A stretch of 20,436 nt of DNA. It comes from an uncultured Sutterella sp. Lineage in GTDB: Bacteria; Pseudomonadota; Gammaproteobacteria; Burkholderiales; Burkholderiaceae_F. Positions within the stretch are counted from its first letter, which is position 1, and every line of letters starts with the position of its first letter. Shown here in pieces: positions 6,698 through 12,771 of this stretch. Location of the stretch: contig CAAFNI010000173.1 in NCBI GenBank assembly GCA_900764215.1, positions 1 to 20,436 of the forward strand, given 5' to 3'. A program made the position numbers and the translations under genes. The notes beneath the pieces were generated by a model. The model had not been told where the DNA came from, searched no databases, and saw only the letters and a list, made by a program, of their open reading frames with translations.

Positions 6698-6904
6698 TCA
6701 GAAAGGGATTTCGTCGTCGCCGATGGCGTAGAAGTCTTCAAGCGACTTGTCGTAGATCGGCTCGGGACGCTTTGCACGTTCGCCGAACCACTGGGCTCGT
6801 TCGAACTCGTCTCGCGTGGCGTATTCGGGGTACGGGTCGAAGTCGACCTCGTCCTCAGGCTCGGGCATCGGTAGCTCGAGCGGCTCAAGTGTTGCGATCG
6901 TCAT
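6698..6904 (-). CDS. Small acidic protein with SSB-type C-terminal tip (68 aa)
   Basis: It starts MTIATLEPLELPMPEPEDEV with AAGGAG upstream, two bases after the previous stop. The body is acidic and proline-rich with no membrane segment. It ends in IGDDEIPF, nearly the same as the tip of bacterial SSB, the docking peptide for RecQ, PriA, ExoI and other partners. There is no OB-fold in so short a chain, so it is not an SSB itself. It could act as an SSB-tip mimic that recruits or blocks host SSB partners; that is inference from the tip alone. Confidence 0.6.
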   Translation of the reverse strand: MTIATLEPLELPMPEPEDEVDFDPYPEYATRDEFERAQWFGERAKRPEPIYDKSLEDFYAIGDDEIPF

Positions 6905-6906
6905 GA

Positions 6907-7236
6907 CTACTCCTTCGGGCATTCAAAGCCCGGCTCATGGTCGAGGATGCAGTCGACGCGATACGCGATCATCTCCGTCGCGTCGAAGAGCGCGTCATCG
7001 AGCTCGTCGGTGATGGTGCCGATGATCTTGGTGACCTCTCTTGCCGAGCTTGCGTCCTTAAGGCTCGTGAGCGCCCCAATGAGCTCGAGTGAAGCTTCGG
7101 GATTTGCGAGATACGCCGCAAGCACTTCTTCTTGCCTGTTCGTGACGTAGTTCTCGCAGAGCTCGTCGATGTCCGCGTTCGGCGTATGCTCTGCCTGCTG
7201 CGCGATGCTTCGCGCGATGTCAGTCAACGTCTTCAT
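6907..7236 (-). CDS. Hypothetical helical protein (109 aa)
   Basis: Not recognised. It starts MKTLTDIARSIAQQAEHTPN and is rich in helix-forming and acidic residues, for example 'SLELIGALTSLKDASSA' and 'TDELDDALFDATEM'. It ends DHEPGFECPKE. GGAG stands upstream and the ATG overlaps the previous stop (ATGA), so it belongs to the leftward operon. Confidence 0.55.
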   Translation of the reverse strand: MKTLTDIARSIAQQAEHTPNADIDELCENYVTNRQEEVLAAYLANPEASLELIGALTSLKDASSAREVTKIIGTITDELDDALFDATEMIAYRVDCILDHEPGFECPKE

Positions 7237-7466
7237 TCGTTACTCCATGCTCCAGTGATGAGCGCGCCAGCGATGACGGCCAGCGCACCGAAGAAGGTGA
7301 TGAGCGTCCAGATGCGTCCGGGGCGCTCGCATGAAAAAGGCTCGACGTTCTGCCGAGCCTGCTTAGCTTTGCGCCGCTGTTCGAGCGGTCGCTTTGGGGT
7401 GATTCTCTTCATGTCGAAGTCTGGTGGGATGTGGTCGATAAGATTGACCGGGTCTGAGAAGCTCAT
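7233..7466 (-). CDS. Small single-pass membrane protein (77 aa)
   Basis: A basic, soluble-looking N-terminal half (MKRITPKRPLEQRRKAKQAR around residue 19) is followed by one membrane segment at about residues 53-72 (WTLITFFGALAVIAGALITG). It probably has its N-terminus in the cytoplasm. It overlaps both neighbours by four bases. Function unknown. Confidence 0.6.
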   Translation of the reverse strand: MSFSDPVNLIDHIPPDFDMKRITPKRPLEQRRKAKQARQNVEPFSCERPGRIWTLITFFGALAVIAGALITGAWSNE

Positions 7467-7693
7467 TCGATTACCTTCAGAAGTCCGAGTTGATAGCCTT
7501 CAGAGACTGCCTCGGCGGCGTTGCGCACGCCGAGATTTTTGTACAGCGCTTTCACTGTTTCTCGGGCTGTCTGACGAGAGATGCCGAGCACGCCGGCGAT
7601 CTCTTGCGCCTGAAGTCCCTTCGCAAGCAACACGAGGACTTGGAGACGCCGAGGAGACAGTTGCGGCCTTTCACTCTTCGTTATCGTCTTCAT
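7463..7693 (-). CDS. Small LuxR-type helix-turn-helix protein
   Basis: A 76-residue protein that is almost only a LuxR/FixJ output domain: 'LSPRRLQVLVLLAKGLQAQE' then IAGVLGISRQTARETVKALYKNLG split across the recognition helix, then 'NAAEAVSEGYQLG'. There is no receiver or ligand domain. The start is unclear: ATG codons at 7693 and 7696 lie inside the end of the upstream 57-residue gene, so coupled translation is likely; a TTG at 7717 would give a longer form. Possible late regulator of the phage, or a modulator of host LuxR-type targets. Confidence 0.75.
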   Translation of the reverse strand: MKTITKSERPQLSPRRLQVLVLLAKGLQAQEIAGVLGISRQTARETVKALYKNLGVRNAAEAVSEGYQLGLLKVIE

Positions 7694-7844
7694 CATCAGT
7701 GCAGCACTCGTCGTCAAGCTCGGGATCGTACTCGTCTGAGTTGTATGCGTAGCCGTGGCCGCAGTAGTGGCCGTAGCGGTCGGGTACCTCGCCTAGGTAC
7801 CAAAAGTCTTCACGGGTCATGCCGTCGGGGTAGTTCCAAGCCAT
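7671..7844 (-). CDS. Small Tyr-rich protein with very acidic tail (57 aa)
   Basis: It starts MAWNYPDGMTREDFWYLGEV with AAGGAGA seven bases upstream, ideal for translation. The middle is rich in tyrosine, histidine and glycine; fourteen of the last twenty-one residues are Asp or Glu, with a Cys-Cys pair inside. It ends 23-26 bases inside the LuxR-type gene. No family is recognised. Strongly acidic small phage proteins are sometimes DNA mimics, but nothing here shows that directly. Confidence 0.6.
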   Translation of the reverse strand: MAWNYPDGMTREDFWYLGEVPDRYGHYCGHGYAYNSDEYDPELDDECCTDDEDDNEE

Positions 7845-7854
7845 ATCGTTCTCC

Positions 7855-8046
7855 TTAATCGAAAATCCAGTGGTAGAGGGTGGCAGCCGCCATTGCCGGC
7901 AGGATCACGAGGCCAAAGAATCCGACCAGGCCTTCGAGGCCTTCGATGAGTGATCCGATGAAGCCGGAGCGGACTGGCTCCGTACCGTCCGTGCCGAAGT
8001 AGGTGCGACGTGCGAGACCGTCAAGGTAGGAGATAAAGCGCTTCAT
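7855..8046 (-). CDS. Small membrane protein (63 aa)
   Basis: It starts MKRFISYLDGLARRTYFGTD, supported by GGAGG seven bases upstream; the open frame continues far upstream but without signals. One hydrophobic segment covers about residues 40-57 (LVGFFGLVILPAMAAATLYH). Ten bases separate it from the next gene. Function unknown. Confidence 0.55.
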   Translation of the reverse strand: MKRFISYLDGLARRTYFGTDGTEPVRSGFIGSLIEGLEGLVGFFGLVILPAMAAATLYHWIFD

Positions 8047-8157
8047 GACGCCTCCGAAAAAAGAAAAGACATTCAGACGCCCTCGCTCGGAAGAACTGCC
8101 GGCTCGTGATGGCACGGGCAAGGGCGCGTGAATGCCTTCTGGGGGGATGGGTGAGGG

Positions 8158-8202
8158 AGCCGGGGTGAACGCAAAAGCCTCTCGTCTGCAGATGCCCCGG
8201 CT
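8158..8202. repeat. Inverted repeat in a 224-base gap
   Basis: AGCCGGGG (8158-8165) pairs with CCCCGGCT (8195-8202) around 29 bases. It lies in the gap 8047-8270, which otherwise shows no gene with a start signal. No T-tract follows on either strand. Confidence 0.35.
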
Positions 8203-8270
8203 TTGGGAACCATCAAACACACTTGATGATCCGCGCCATATCTGCGTCAGCGCGTTTGCCCTCGAAGTCG

Positions 8271-8498
8271 TTACGGAAGTTCGTCCAGGACGCACTGGAC
8301 GTTGCAGGCAACCTGCTCGTACTTTTCTGCGACTGGACAGTAGATCACCGTCGGCTCGGTCTTCATGTAGAAAGCGAGCGCTGAGGCGTTCACGATGCTC
8401 ATGAGCGCGAACTCATGCACGTCGGTCTCGCCGCAGGTCTCGCGGCCTTGTGCGCGGAGGTAATGCGCAAGCCTGACGTCGAAGTCACTTTTGTTCAT
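8271..8498 (-). CDS. Hypothetical protein (75 aa)
   Basis: It starts MNKSDFDVRLAHYLRAQGRE, with AGGAGA upstream. The centre 'EFALMSIVNASALAFYMKTE' is helical and 'TVIYCPVAEKYEQVACNVQC' has several cysteines. No family is recognised. It follows a perfect 12-bp inverted repeat directly before its ribosome binding site. Confidence 0.55.
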   Translation of the reverse strand: MNKSDFDVRLAHYLRAQGRETCGETDVHEFALMSIVNASALAFYMKTEPTVIYCPVAEKYEQVACNVQCVLDELP

Positions 8499-8513
8499 CG
8501 TCGTTCTCCTAGG

Positions 8514-8557
8514 AGCCGTCTCGCGTGTCGCTCTTTGCGGGTGCCCGCGAGACGGCT
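8514..8557. repeat. Perfect 12-bp inverted repeat before a ribosome binding site
   Basis: AGCCGTCTCGCG (8514-8525) and CGCGAGACGGCT (8546-8557) form a stem of twelve pairs with a 20-base loop. On the leftward pL transcript the stem ends one base before the AGGAGA of the gene at 8498. It could be an RNA hairpin that controls translation, an attenuator, or a protein site. No T-tract follows on the minus strand; plus strand is followed by TTGATCTTT only. Confidence 0.6.
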
Positions 8558-8564
8558 TTGATCT

Positions 8565-8747
8565 TTATGAAAGTCCATCCAAGCGCTCTCGCGCCAGTCC
8601 CCTACGCATTGAACACATGCGCAAGAACGCTTGAATCGACTCTCTGCTGTGCGCGGTCCTGCGCTTTCCGCAGGCAACCGCTCGGGTCTTCGTGACCTCT
8701 GTCCCTATCGACTGCACCAGCTGCGTCCGCCGCTCCACGTCTCTCAA
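8565..8747 (-). CDS. Possible small basic protein, first gene of the pL operon
   Basis: A TTG-started frame of 60 residues with GAGGAGG at the right distance. The product is arginine-rich ('RDVERRTQLVQSIGTEVTKT', 'FLRMCSMRRGLARERLDGLS'). Its place as first gene after pL matches lambda N, which is also small and arginine-rich, but no sequence likeness to N is seen. The 98-codon frame open to 8861 cannot be used in full because it would start upstream of the pL transcription start. Confidence 0.3.
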   Translation of the reverse strand: MRDVERRTQLVQSIGTEVTKTRAVACGKRRTAHSRESIQAFLRMCSMRRGLARERLDGLS

Positions 8748-8829
8748 CGTCTGCCTCCTCGCGTCCGCTTGTTCGCCCCGACGGTTCAATGGGCCGACGG
8801 GGTAGGTCGTGTCAACAGGTGCTACTCTT

Positions 8830-8875
8830 GTTGACGTGGTCAACTGTAGCATCACTAGCATTTGTTGTCAACAAA
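8830..8875. promoter_or_regulatory. Left operators OL
   Basis: TTTGTTGTCAACAAA (8861-8875) is a 7-1-7 palindrome. GTTGACGTGGTCAAC (8830-8844) is a related 6-3-6 palindrome whose centre is 31 bp away, three helix turns. A half-site GTCAAC at 8811-8816 and TGACATGTGTCA near 8913 may be weaker sites. They are likely bound by the CI-like repressor and the Cro-like protein. Confidence 0.7.
8843..8871 (-). promoter_or_regulatory. Leftward early promoter pL
   Basis: Minus strand: TTGACA (8871-8866), 17 bases, TACAGT (8848-8843). The -35 box lies inside the operator core at 8861-8875 and the -10 box overlaps the second operator at 8830-8844, so repressor binding would block polymerase. Predicted start is about 8836. 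It drives the leftward operon. Confidence 0.75.
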
Positions 8876-8953
8876 AGCTAAATGCTCCTTGTTTGTGAGT
8901 TTCATGTTTTGTTGACATGTGTCAAGAGAATGTCAAGAAGGCCTAGAGCAAGC

Positions 8954-8982
8954 AAAAAAAAAATCCCGCTCATGGCGGGATT
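8954..8982 (-). terminator. Intrinsic terminator of the repressor gene
   Basis: Minus strand: AATCCCGC pairs with GCGGGATT around a five-base loop, followed by a run of T (plus-strand A-run 8954-8963). It stands 21 bases after the repressor stop. One of the clearest terminators of the window. Confidence 0.92.
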
Positions 8983-9003
8983 GTGTTTGGTGAGGATGAA
9001 CGT

Positions 9004-9672
9004 TTACAGGAAGTTGCCGTTGAAAACGAAAACTACGCGACCGATAACGCGTGCATTTTCAAGCAATTCCTTTCTGACGTTCTGAGGCGGATACTTTTGA
9101 TTGTCGGATAAAAGTGTGATGGATCCGTCGAGGTTACGAAGAACTCTCTTGATGAAGATCTGGTTCTCTGCCTGTATGCAATAGACCGAATCCGATGTAA
9201 TTACGTTCTGCCGCCTATCTACAAGGCATACTGCATGGCGCATTATGGTCGGCTCCATTGAGTCGCCTGAAGAGTGTATGAGCTCAAATGCCCCTTCGGT
9301 TGCGATAACCCCAGGAAGGTTTTTTAGGAATGGTGTGTAGAAGTCGATAGCCTCAACTATTAGGTCGGATCTTGAAGAGGGGCCTCCTCCGCCGCAAGAA
9401 CCGTAAACGTCAAGCAGAGGGACACGCGTCCAATTTTCTTCGACATCTTCACCTCGTTCGGGGCGTCGGTACACAGTTTCATGGTTACCGTCTGCGCCTT
9501 CGTGAGCAGTCAAATACTCCTTGTATTTAGCCAGATTGGAGCCTTTTGGTTCGGATCGGCCTGAAGACCAAAACTGTACGGCCTGTCGCGACACGCCCAG
9601 CTCCTGAGCCAACTGGGACTGTGTGAGTCCGAGTCGAGCCATAAGTAGGTTGATTTCGTCCGCGAAAGTCAT
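9004..9672 (-). CDS. CI-like prophage repressor (HTH + S24 peptidase)
   Basis: A 222-residue LexA/CI-type repressor. Residues about 16-38 form the helix-turn-helix (LTQSQLAQELGVSRQAVQFW). The C-terminal half is a peptidase S24 domain with catalytic Ser138 in SGDSMEPTI and Lys175 in IFIKRVLR; Cys93-Gly94 in 'YGSCGGGG' is the likely self-cleavage site. It should bind the TTTGTTG-N-CAACAAA operators and be cleaved in the SOS response, inducing the prophage. AGGAGA stands upstream of the ATG. It lies between pL and pR, opposite to the Cro-like gene, as in lambdoid phages. Confidence 0.92.
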   Translation of the reverse strand: MTFADEINLLMARLGLTQSQLAQELGVSRQAVQFWSSGRSEPKGSNLAKYKEYLTAHEGADGNHETVYRRPERGEDVEENWTRVPLLDVYGSCGGGGPSSRSDLIVEAIDFYTPFLKNLPGVIATEGAFELIHSSGDSMEPTIMRHAVCLVDRRQNVITSDSVYCIQAENQIFIKRVLRNLDGSITLLSDNQKYPPQNVRKELLENARVIGRVVFVFNGNFL

Positions 9673-9698
9673 GGTTGTTCTCCTATTAAACGGAACGA

Positions 9699-9753
9699 TA
9701 CAACAAAAGCTAAATCTTTTTACGCGATTCGTCTAGTCTTTGTTGACAACAAA
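9699..9753. promoter_or_regulatory. Right operators OR
   Basis: TTTGTTGACAACAAA (9739-9753) is the same palindrome as at 8861-8875 and covers the pR -35 box. A half-site ACAACAAAAGCTAAA at 9700-9714 repeats the flank of the left operator (ACAAAAGCTAAA at 8871-8882) and lies in the repressor's own leader, where it could serve autoregulation. Confidence 0.7.
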
Positions 9754-9771
9754 AGCTGGACTCTGTAGCAT
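9743..9771 (+). promoter_or_regulatory. Rightward early promoter pR
   Basis: TTGACA (9743-9748), 17 bases, TAGCAT (9766-9771). The -35 box is the centre of the operator palindrome. Predicted start is about 9778, giving a leader of about 25 bases before the Cro-like gene. Confidence 0.75.
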
Positions 9772-9802
9772 GTCTGTAGCATTTATTGACAGGAGTCATG
9801 CT

Positions 9803-10048
9803 ATGGACAAAGGCTGTATCAACCCTATTACCCGCGCAACGGAAAAGCTCGGGTGTACGCAGGTTGAGTTGGCGCATCGCATGGGCGTGTCCACCGGGTT
9901 GATCTCGATGTGGAAGCTCCGCGGATACATCACGCAACGGCATCTCGCTAAGGCGTGTGAGGTGACAGGACTGGCACCTCATGAGCTCAACCCTTTTATC
10001 CCAGATCCCATGCCGATCAAAAGGCAGAAGCGTGATTTGGAGGCGTAA
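9803..10048 (+). CDS. Cro/YdaS-like DNA-binding protein
   Basis: An 81-residue protein with the YdaS/Cro-type helix-turn-helix: 'INPITRATEKLGCTQVELAH' then RMGVSTGLISMWKLRG and 'HLAKACEVTGLAPHELNPFI', followed by a basic tail (KRQKRD). Start 9803 has AGGAG seven bases upstream; the earlier open frame lies before the pR start. It is the first gene from pR, opposite the repressor, and its stop overlaps the next start as TAATG. It likely binds the same operators and favours lytic growth. Confidence 0.85.
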   Translation: MDKGCINPITRATEKLGCTQVELAHRMGVSTGLISMWKLRGYITQRHLAKACEVTGLAPHELNPFIPDPMPIKRQKRDLEA

Positions 10049-10800
10049 TGCACTACTACACCCATAACATCGGCGAGTTCGCCGCAAAGACGCGATTCTT
10101 GTCGCCGGAGGAAATTGGCATCTACGTCATTCTCAAGGACGAGTATTTTGCGAATGGCATGCGAATCGCATGCGATCGCATTGCGAACCTTATGCCGCCA
10201 GAGTGCGAAGCCTCTTTGCAGCGTGTTTTGCGTCGATTTTTCGTCGTTGAGGACGGGTGTTATGTGTCTCATGAGTTCGACCGGGAGCTCGAAAGCTACA
10301 AGGATCGAGGCTCGATCAACGCCCAAAACGCCAAAAAACGGTGGGAAAAGAAGCGACTCGAACAGGCTTCGGATGTGAAATCATGCGAATCGCATGCGAC
10401 TTGCATCGAGTCGGATGCAAAACGATGCCTAACCAATAACCAAGAACCAATAACTAATAACCAAGAGATAGATATAGATACGCGGGCCAAGCCCGCGCGT
10501 CGTCCCACGCAAAAACTCGTGAAGCCGGAAGGGGTATCTGACGATGTCTGGGATGAGTATCAGGCCTTTAAGCGAAAGGTTTCTAAAGGCTGCACTCAGC
10601 GCATGGTTGATGCACTCGTTCGCGAGTCTGGGCAAGCAGGCATTACGCCAGAGGCCGCGATGATCTATCAGCTTGAGCATGGTTGGACCGGGTTTGAGGC
10701 AGAGTGGTACTTGAATCAACAACAGCGCACTGCATCTAAGACAAAGAGCAATGCACCACTTCAATTCGATGACGCCTACTACGGCGACGGGAGTTTCTGA
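10048..10800 (+). CDS. DUF1376-type phage replication initiator
   Basis: A 250-residue protein. The N-terminal about 80 residues (YYTHNIGEFAAKTRFLSPEE, 'GIYVILKDEYFANGM') form the DUF1376 domain, a winged helix found in phage O-like replication proteins. A low-complexity middle (LTNNQEPITNNQEIDID) is encoded by AT-rich direct repeats, and a helical C-terminal part (about 160-225) may contact the helicase loader. It is coupled to the Cro-like gene upstream and the DnaC-like gene downstream, the lambda O-P order. DNA repeats inside the gene probably form the origin, as in lambda. Confidence 0.8.
   Translation: MHYYTHNIGEFAAKTRFLSPEEIGIYVILKDEYFANGMRIACDRIANLMPPECEASLQRVLRRFFVVEDGCYVSHEFDRELESYKDRGSINAQNAKKRWEKKRLEQASDVKSCESHATCIESDAKRCLTNNQEPITNNQEIDIDTRAKPARRPTQKLVKPEGVSDDVWDEYQAFKRKVSKGCTQRMVDALVRESGQAGITPEAAMIYQLEHGWTGFEAEWYLNQQQRTASKTKSNAPLQFDDAYYGDGSF
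10158..10467. other. Candidate phage replication origin inside the initiator gene
   Basis: CATGCGAATCGCATGCGA occurs exactly at 10158-10175 and 10382-10399, 224 bp apart. Each copy contains the palindrome ATGCGA-A-TCGCAT. The copies fall in different reading frames, so they are not repeats of a peptide. An AT-rich block at 10431-10467 follows, with AACCAATAAC twice (10431, 10445) and AATAACCAAGA twice (10435, 10456). Iterons plus an AT-rich unwinding block in the initiator gene match the lambda-type layout. Confidence 0.6.
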
Positions 10801-11663
10801 TGAACGATGTAGTAAAGATTTTTAGGGAGACGGGGGTCCGAAAGGTGACGCTGACCTGTCCGAAGCACGGTCAGTACACGGTCGAGCAGGCGATCGTAGG
10901 CGGAAAGGTTGCTCATACGCCTGAATGTCCGATGTGCGCTGAGGAGCGTTGGAACTCCCCTGAAGAAAAGGCCGAGCGTGAGCGCTTCAAGGCAGAAGCT
11001 GAGGCACTCGAGAAAAAGCGTGCAGAGGAGGCTGCGAAGGCTGCTCACGACACCGCTTTGCGCCGCGCACGCATTCCTGATGAGTTCGTAGGCAAGACGC
11101 TCAATGACTTCCGCGAGACGAATGCTCAGCTCCATGAGGCGCTTCGTCAGGCCCGGCTCTACGTCGACCACTTCGAGAAGATCGCTCCAAAGGGCGTCGG
11201 CTTCTGCCTCTACGGCCAGTGCGGCACCGGCAAGACGATGATGGCATGCGCGATTCTGCAGGAGCTTCTCGGCAAGGTGCAGGGGCTCTACGTGCCGATG
11301 TGGGACGTGCTCCGCGCCATTCGCAAGGCAGATGCCTTCAAGGCCGACACGGCAGACTATGACGCCCTCGTAAAGGCACCGCTCCTCGTCATCGATGAGA
11401 TCGGCGTTCAGAACGGTTCAGCTTTCGAGGAGTCACAACTGATGTCCTTGCTGGACGTGCGCTACAGCAAGCACCTTCCGACTATCTACGTCACAAATCT
11501 TCTGCCGGACGTGAAGCCCGACACGAAGGAAATCAATCCCAACACGCTGAAGGCGAAGTTGGGCGAACGCATCTTTAACCGCATTTATGGTTCGAGCGTC
11601 TTTCTCTACTTCAAGGGTGAGAGCCAGCGCAAGCGAATCATGAGCATCGAGGAGTTGATCTGA
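10800..11663 (+). CDS. DnaC-like helicase loader ATPase
   Basis: A 287-residue AAA+ protein. Cysteines and histidine at C20, H23, C43 and C46 form a probable zinc ribbon; residues about 53-83 are a charged coiled coil; the ATPase domain has Walker A GQCGTGKT (139-146), Walker B LLVIDEIG (195-202) and sensor-1 VTN (231-233). DnaC/DnaI-type loaders carry the host DnaB helicase onto phage origins. The start overlaps the initiator stop by one base, so the two are made together. Confidence 0.88.
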   Translation: MNDVVKIFRETGVRKVTLTCPKHGQYTVEQAIVGGKVAHTPECPMCAEERWNSPEEKAERERFKAEAEALEKKRAEEAAKAAHDTALRRARIPDEFVGKTLNDFRETNAQLHEALRQARLYVDHFEKIAPKGVGFCLYGQCGTGKTMMACAILQELLGKVQGLYVPMWDVLRAIRKADAFKADTADYDALVKAPLLVIDEIGVQNGSAFEESQLMSLLDVRYSKHLPTIYVTNLLPDVKPDTKEINPNTLKAKLGERIFNRIYGSSVFLYFKGESQRKRIMSIEELI

Positions 11664-12088
11664 TGCAACGTGAAATCTACTTCAGCGTGACCGGTAGAAA
11701 CGAGGGTGACAAGCTCGTCCCGTTCTTTGGTGAGGTCCGTGTCGGCCATGAGTCGGTCATGGTTTTCGGAGAGGCCGAGGGGCTTGAGGACAAACTCCGA
11801 GCCGCACTCGTTGCAATTCACTTGGCAAATGCGATCGGAATCGCTGAGTTTGACATTCCAGCGATTCTCGAGGACTGCGCTTATGACAAGTCATCCGCCG
11901 AAGCAATGATGCGTCCCTTTGAGGGTTATTGCCCGGCGGACGACGAGAGGATCAAGACGGCTCACGCCTTCTTTACTTCAATTCGAAGTACTGGAAACCG
12001 TAGGCACCTTCTCCGGGACGTGTCCAAAACAGATCGCCCATGCGACGAGGACGAAGCTTCCCGATCGGAAGATCTGGCCGGCGAATAG
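11663..12088 (+). CDS. Hypothetical protein whose 3' end overlaps an antisense gene
   Basis: It starts MQREIYFSVTGRNEGDKLVP, one base overlapping the loader stop. The first about 100 residues look like a folded protein ('VMVFGEAEGLEDKLRAALVA'). From about residue 104 the frame runs antisense to the minus-strand gene at 11973-12290 and the residues (NRRHLLRDVSKTDRPCDEDE) look like shadow coding. The original 3' end may have been replaced when the minus cassette arrived. Function unknown. Confidence 0.55.
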   Translation: MQREIYFSVTGRNEGDKLVPFFGEVRVGHESVMVFGEAEGLEDKLRAALVAIHLANAIGIAEFDIPAILEDCAYDKSSAEAMMRPFEGYCPADDERIKTAHAFFTSIRSTGNRRHLLRDVSKTDRPCDEDEASRSEDLAGE

Positions 12089-12290
12089 CAGAGACGATCA
12101 GATCGAGGTTGCGCAGTTGTACCAGATGCTCGTTGCCGTTGATGACGCGGAATGCAAATAGTGCATCACGAATGGTGCCGTCAGTTTCGTATGAGCGCTC
12201 TCCAGGACAACGAATGAGGTAGTGGTTACCGCTCTCTGTCGTGATCTCGTAGACCGATTGGTCGTCTTCAGGAACTTCAAATTTAAACAT
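11973..12290 (-). CDS. Minus-strand cassette gene 1 (105 aa, unknown)
   Basis: It starts MFKFEVPEDDQSVYEITTES with GGAGAA upstream, and has alternating strand-like segments ('NHYLIRCPGERSYETDGTIR', 'DALFAFRVINGNEHLVQL'). No family is recognised. It faces the pR operon, is opposite to the 3' end of the gene at 11663, and is preceded by a leader shared with the WYL-like gene. It may be expressed in the lysogen, when pR is silent, as moron genes are. Codon bias in this frame and the good start support it over the antisense frame. Confidence 0.6.
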   Translation of the reverse strand: MFKFEVPEDDQSVYEITTESGNHYLIRCPGERSYETDGTIRDALFAFRVINGNEHLVQLRNLDLIVSAIRRPDLPIGKLRPRRMGDLFWTRPGEGAYGFQYFELK

Positions 12291-12383
12291 TGAATTTCTC
12301 CGTGGTTTGGTTGAAAGGATGTGCTGGGGAGCACTGATCAATCATTCCACGGAGACCGATAAAAGGGAAGAGGAGTTTGTTAA
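12291..12383. promoter_or_regulatory. Structured divergent leader, copy 1
   Basis: CTCCGTGG (12298-12305) pairs with CCACGGAG (12347-12354); inside are TTGA/TCAA arms and a central hairpin GTGCT-GGGG-AGCAC. Read leftward, the distal arm contains the Shine-Dalgarno GGAG of the minus gene, so the stem would hide it. Read rightward, it ends in AAGAGGAG, the ribosome binding site of the gene at 12384. Copy 2 lies at 12772-12871. Confidence 0.65.
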
Positions 12384-12719
12384 ATGACGAATGGAGTAAT
12401 CCACGACTCCGACTGCGCAGTGCACAACGAGCCCGCTTATCCGGCAGGCCCGTGTGACTGCGGAGCCGAGGCTAAAGCTCAGCGTAGATATCTGAGATTC
12501 CTTTATCTCCGGGCTTGTACCCGGCTGGCGCGACTTCGAAACGAATTCCGGTATCGACTAGCGCTTGTATGTCTGAAGCACGGTAAAGCGTCCAAAACGG
12601 AACGGACCGTCCTGACCGGCTACCGCCTTCTGTTTGGTATCCGCGAAGCACGAGGATTTTTGCGCTGCTTAGTCCGAATGCGGCAGGCACAACAGTACGG
12701 CTGTAGCCGTGATAGGTGA
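12384..12719 (+). CDS. Small Cys-rich phage protein, probably truncated
   Basis: AAGAGGAG supports the start. The first 29 residues contain 'HDSDCAVHNEPAYPAGPCDC', a cysteine-histidine pattern common in small phage proteins and possibly metal-binding. From codon 30 the frame is entirely antisense to the WYL-like gene and reads as arginine-rich shadow sequence. The gene is therefore likely a 5' remnant, or a short protein with a non-native tail. Confidence 0.45.
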   Translation: MTNGVIHDSDCAVHNEPAYPAGPCDCGAEAKAQRRYLRFLYLRACTRLARLRNEFRYRLALVCLKHGKASKTERTVLTGYRLLFGIREARGFLRCLVRMRQAQQYGCSRDR

Positions 12720-12771
12720 ATTGAACAACGTGTCGCTCCCGAATGGCTCGACACAAAACATCTCTAACCAT
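12472..12771 (-). CDS. Small WYL-like protein (cassette gene 2)
   Basis: A 99-residue protein. 'AIRERHVVQFTYHGYSRTVV' followed by 'KILVLRGYQTEGGSRSGRSV', 'FWTLYRASDIQALVDTGIRF' and 'PGYKPGDKGISDIYAEL' match the compact WYL-type beta domain, which binds ligands or nucleic acid in regulators including those of defence and CRISPR loci. It has no HTH of its own. GGAGG lies 11 bases before the ATG, a long spacing. It faces the pR operon like cassette gene 1 and shares its leader. Confidence 0.7.
   Translation of the reverse strand: MVRDVLCRAIRERHVVQFTYHGYSRTVVPAAFGLSSAKILVLRGYQTEGGSRSGRSVPFWTLYRASDIQALVDTGIRFEVAPAGYKPGDKGISDIYAEL

Noticed and set aside
8565..8861. 98-codon minus-strand frame starting with ATG at 8861
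   Set aside because: Its start lies upstream of the predicted pL transcription start and inside the operators; only the shorter TTG-started part is a candidate.
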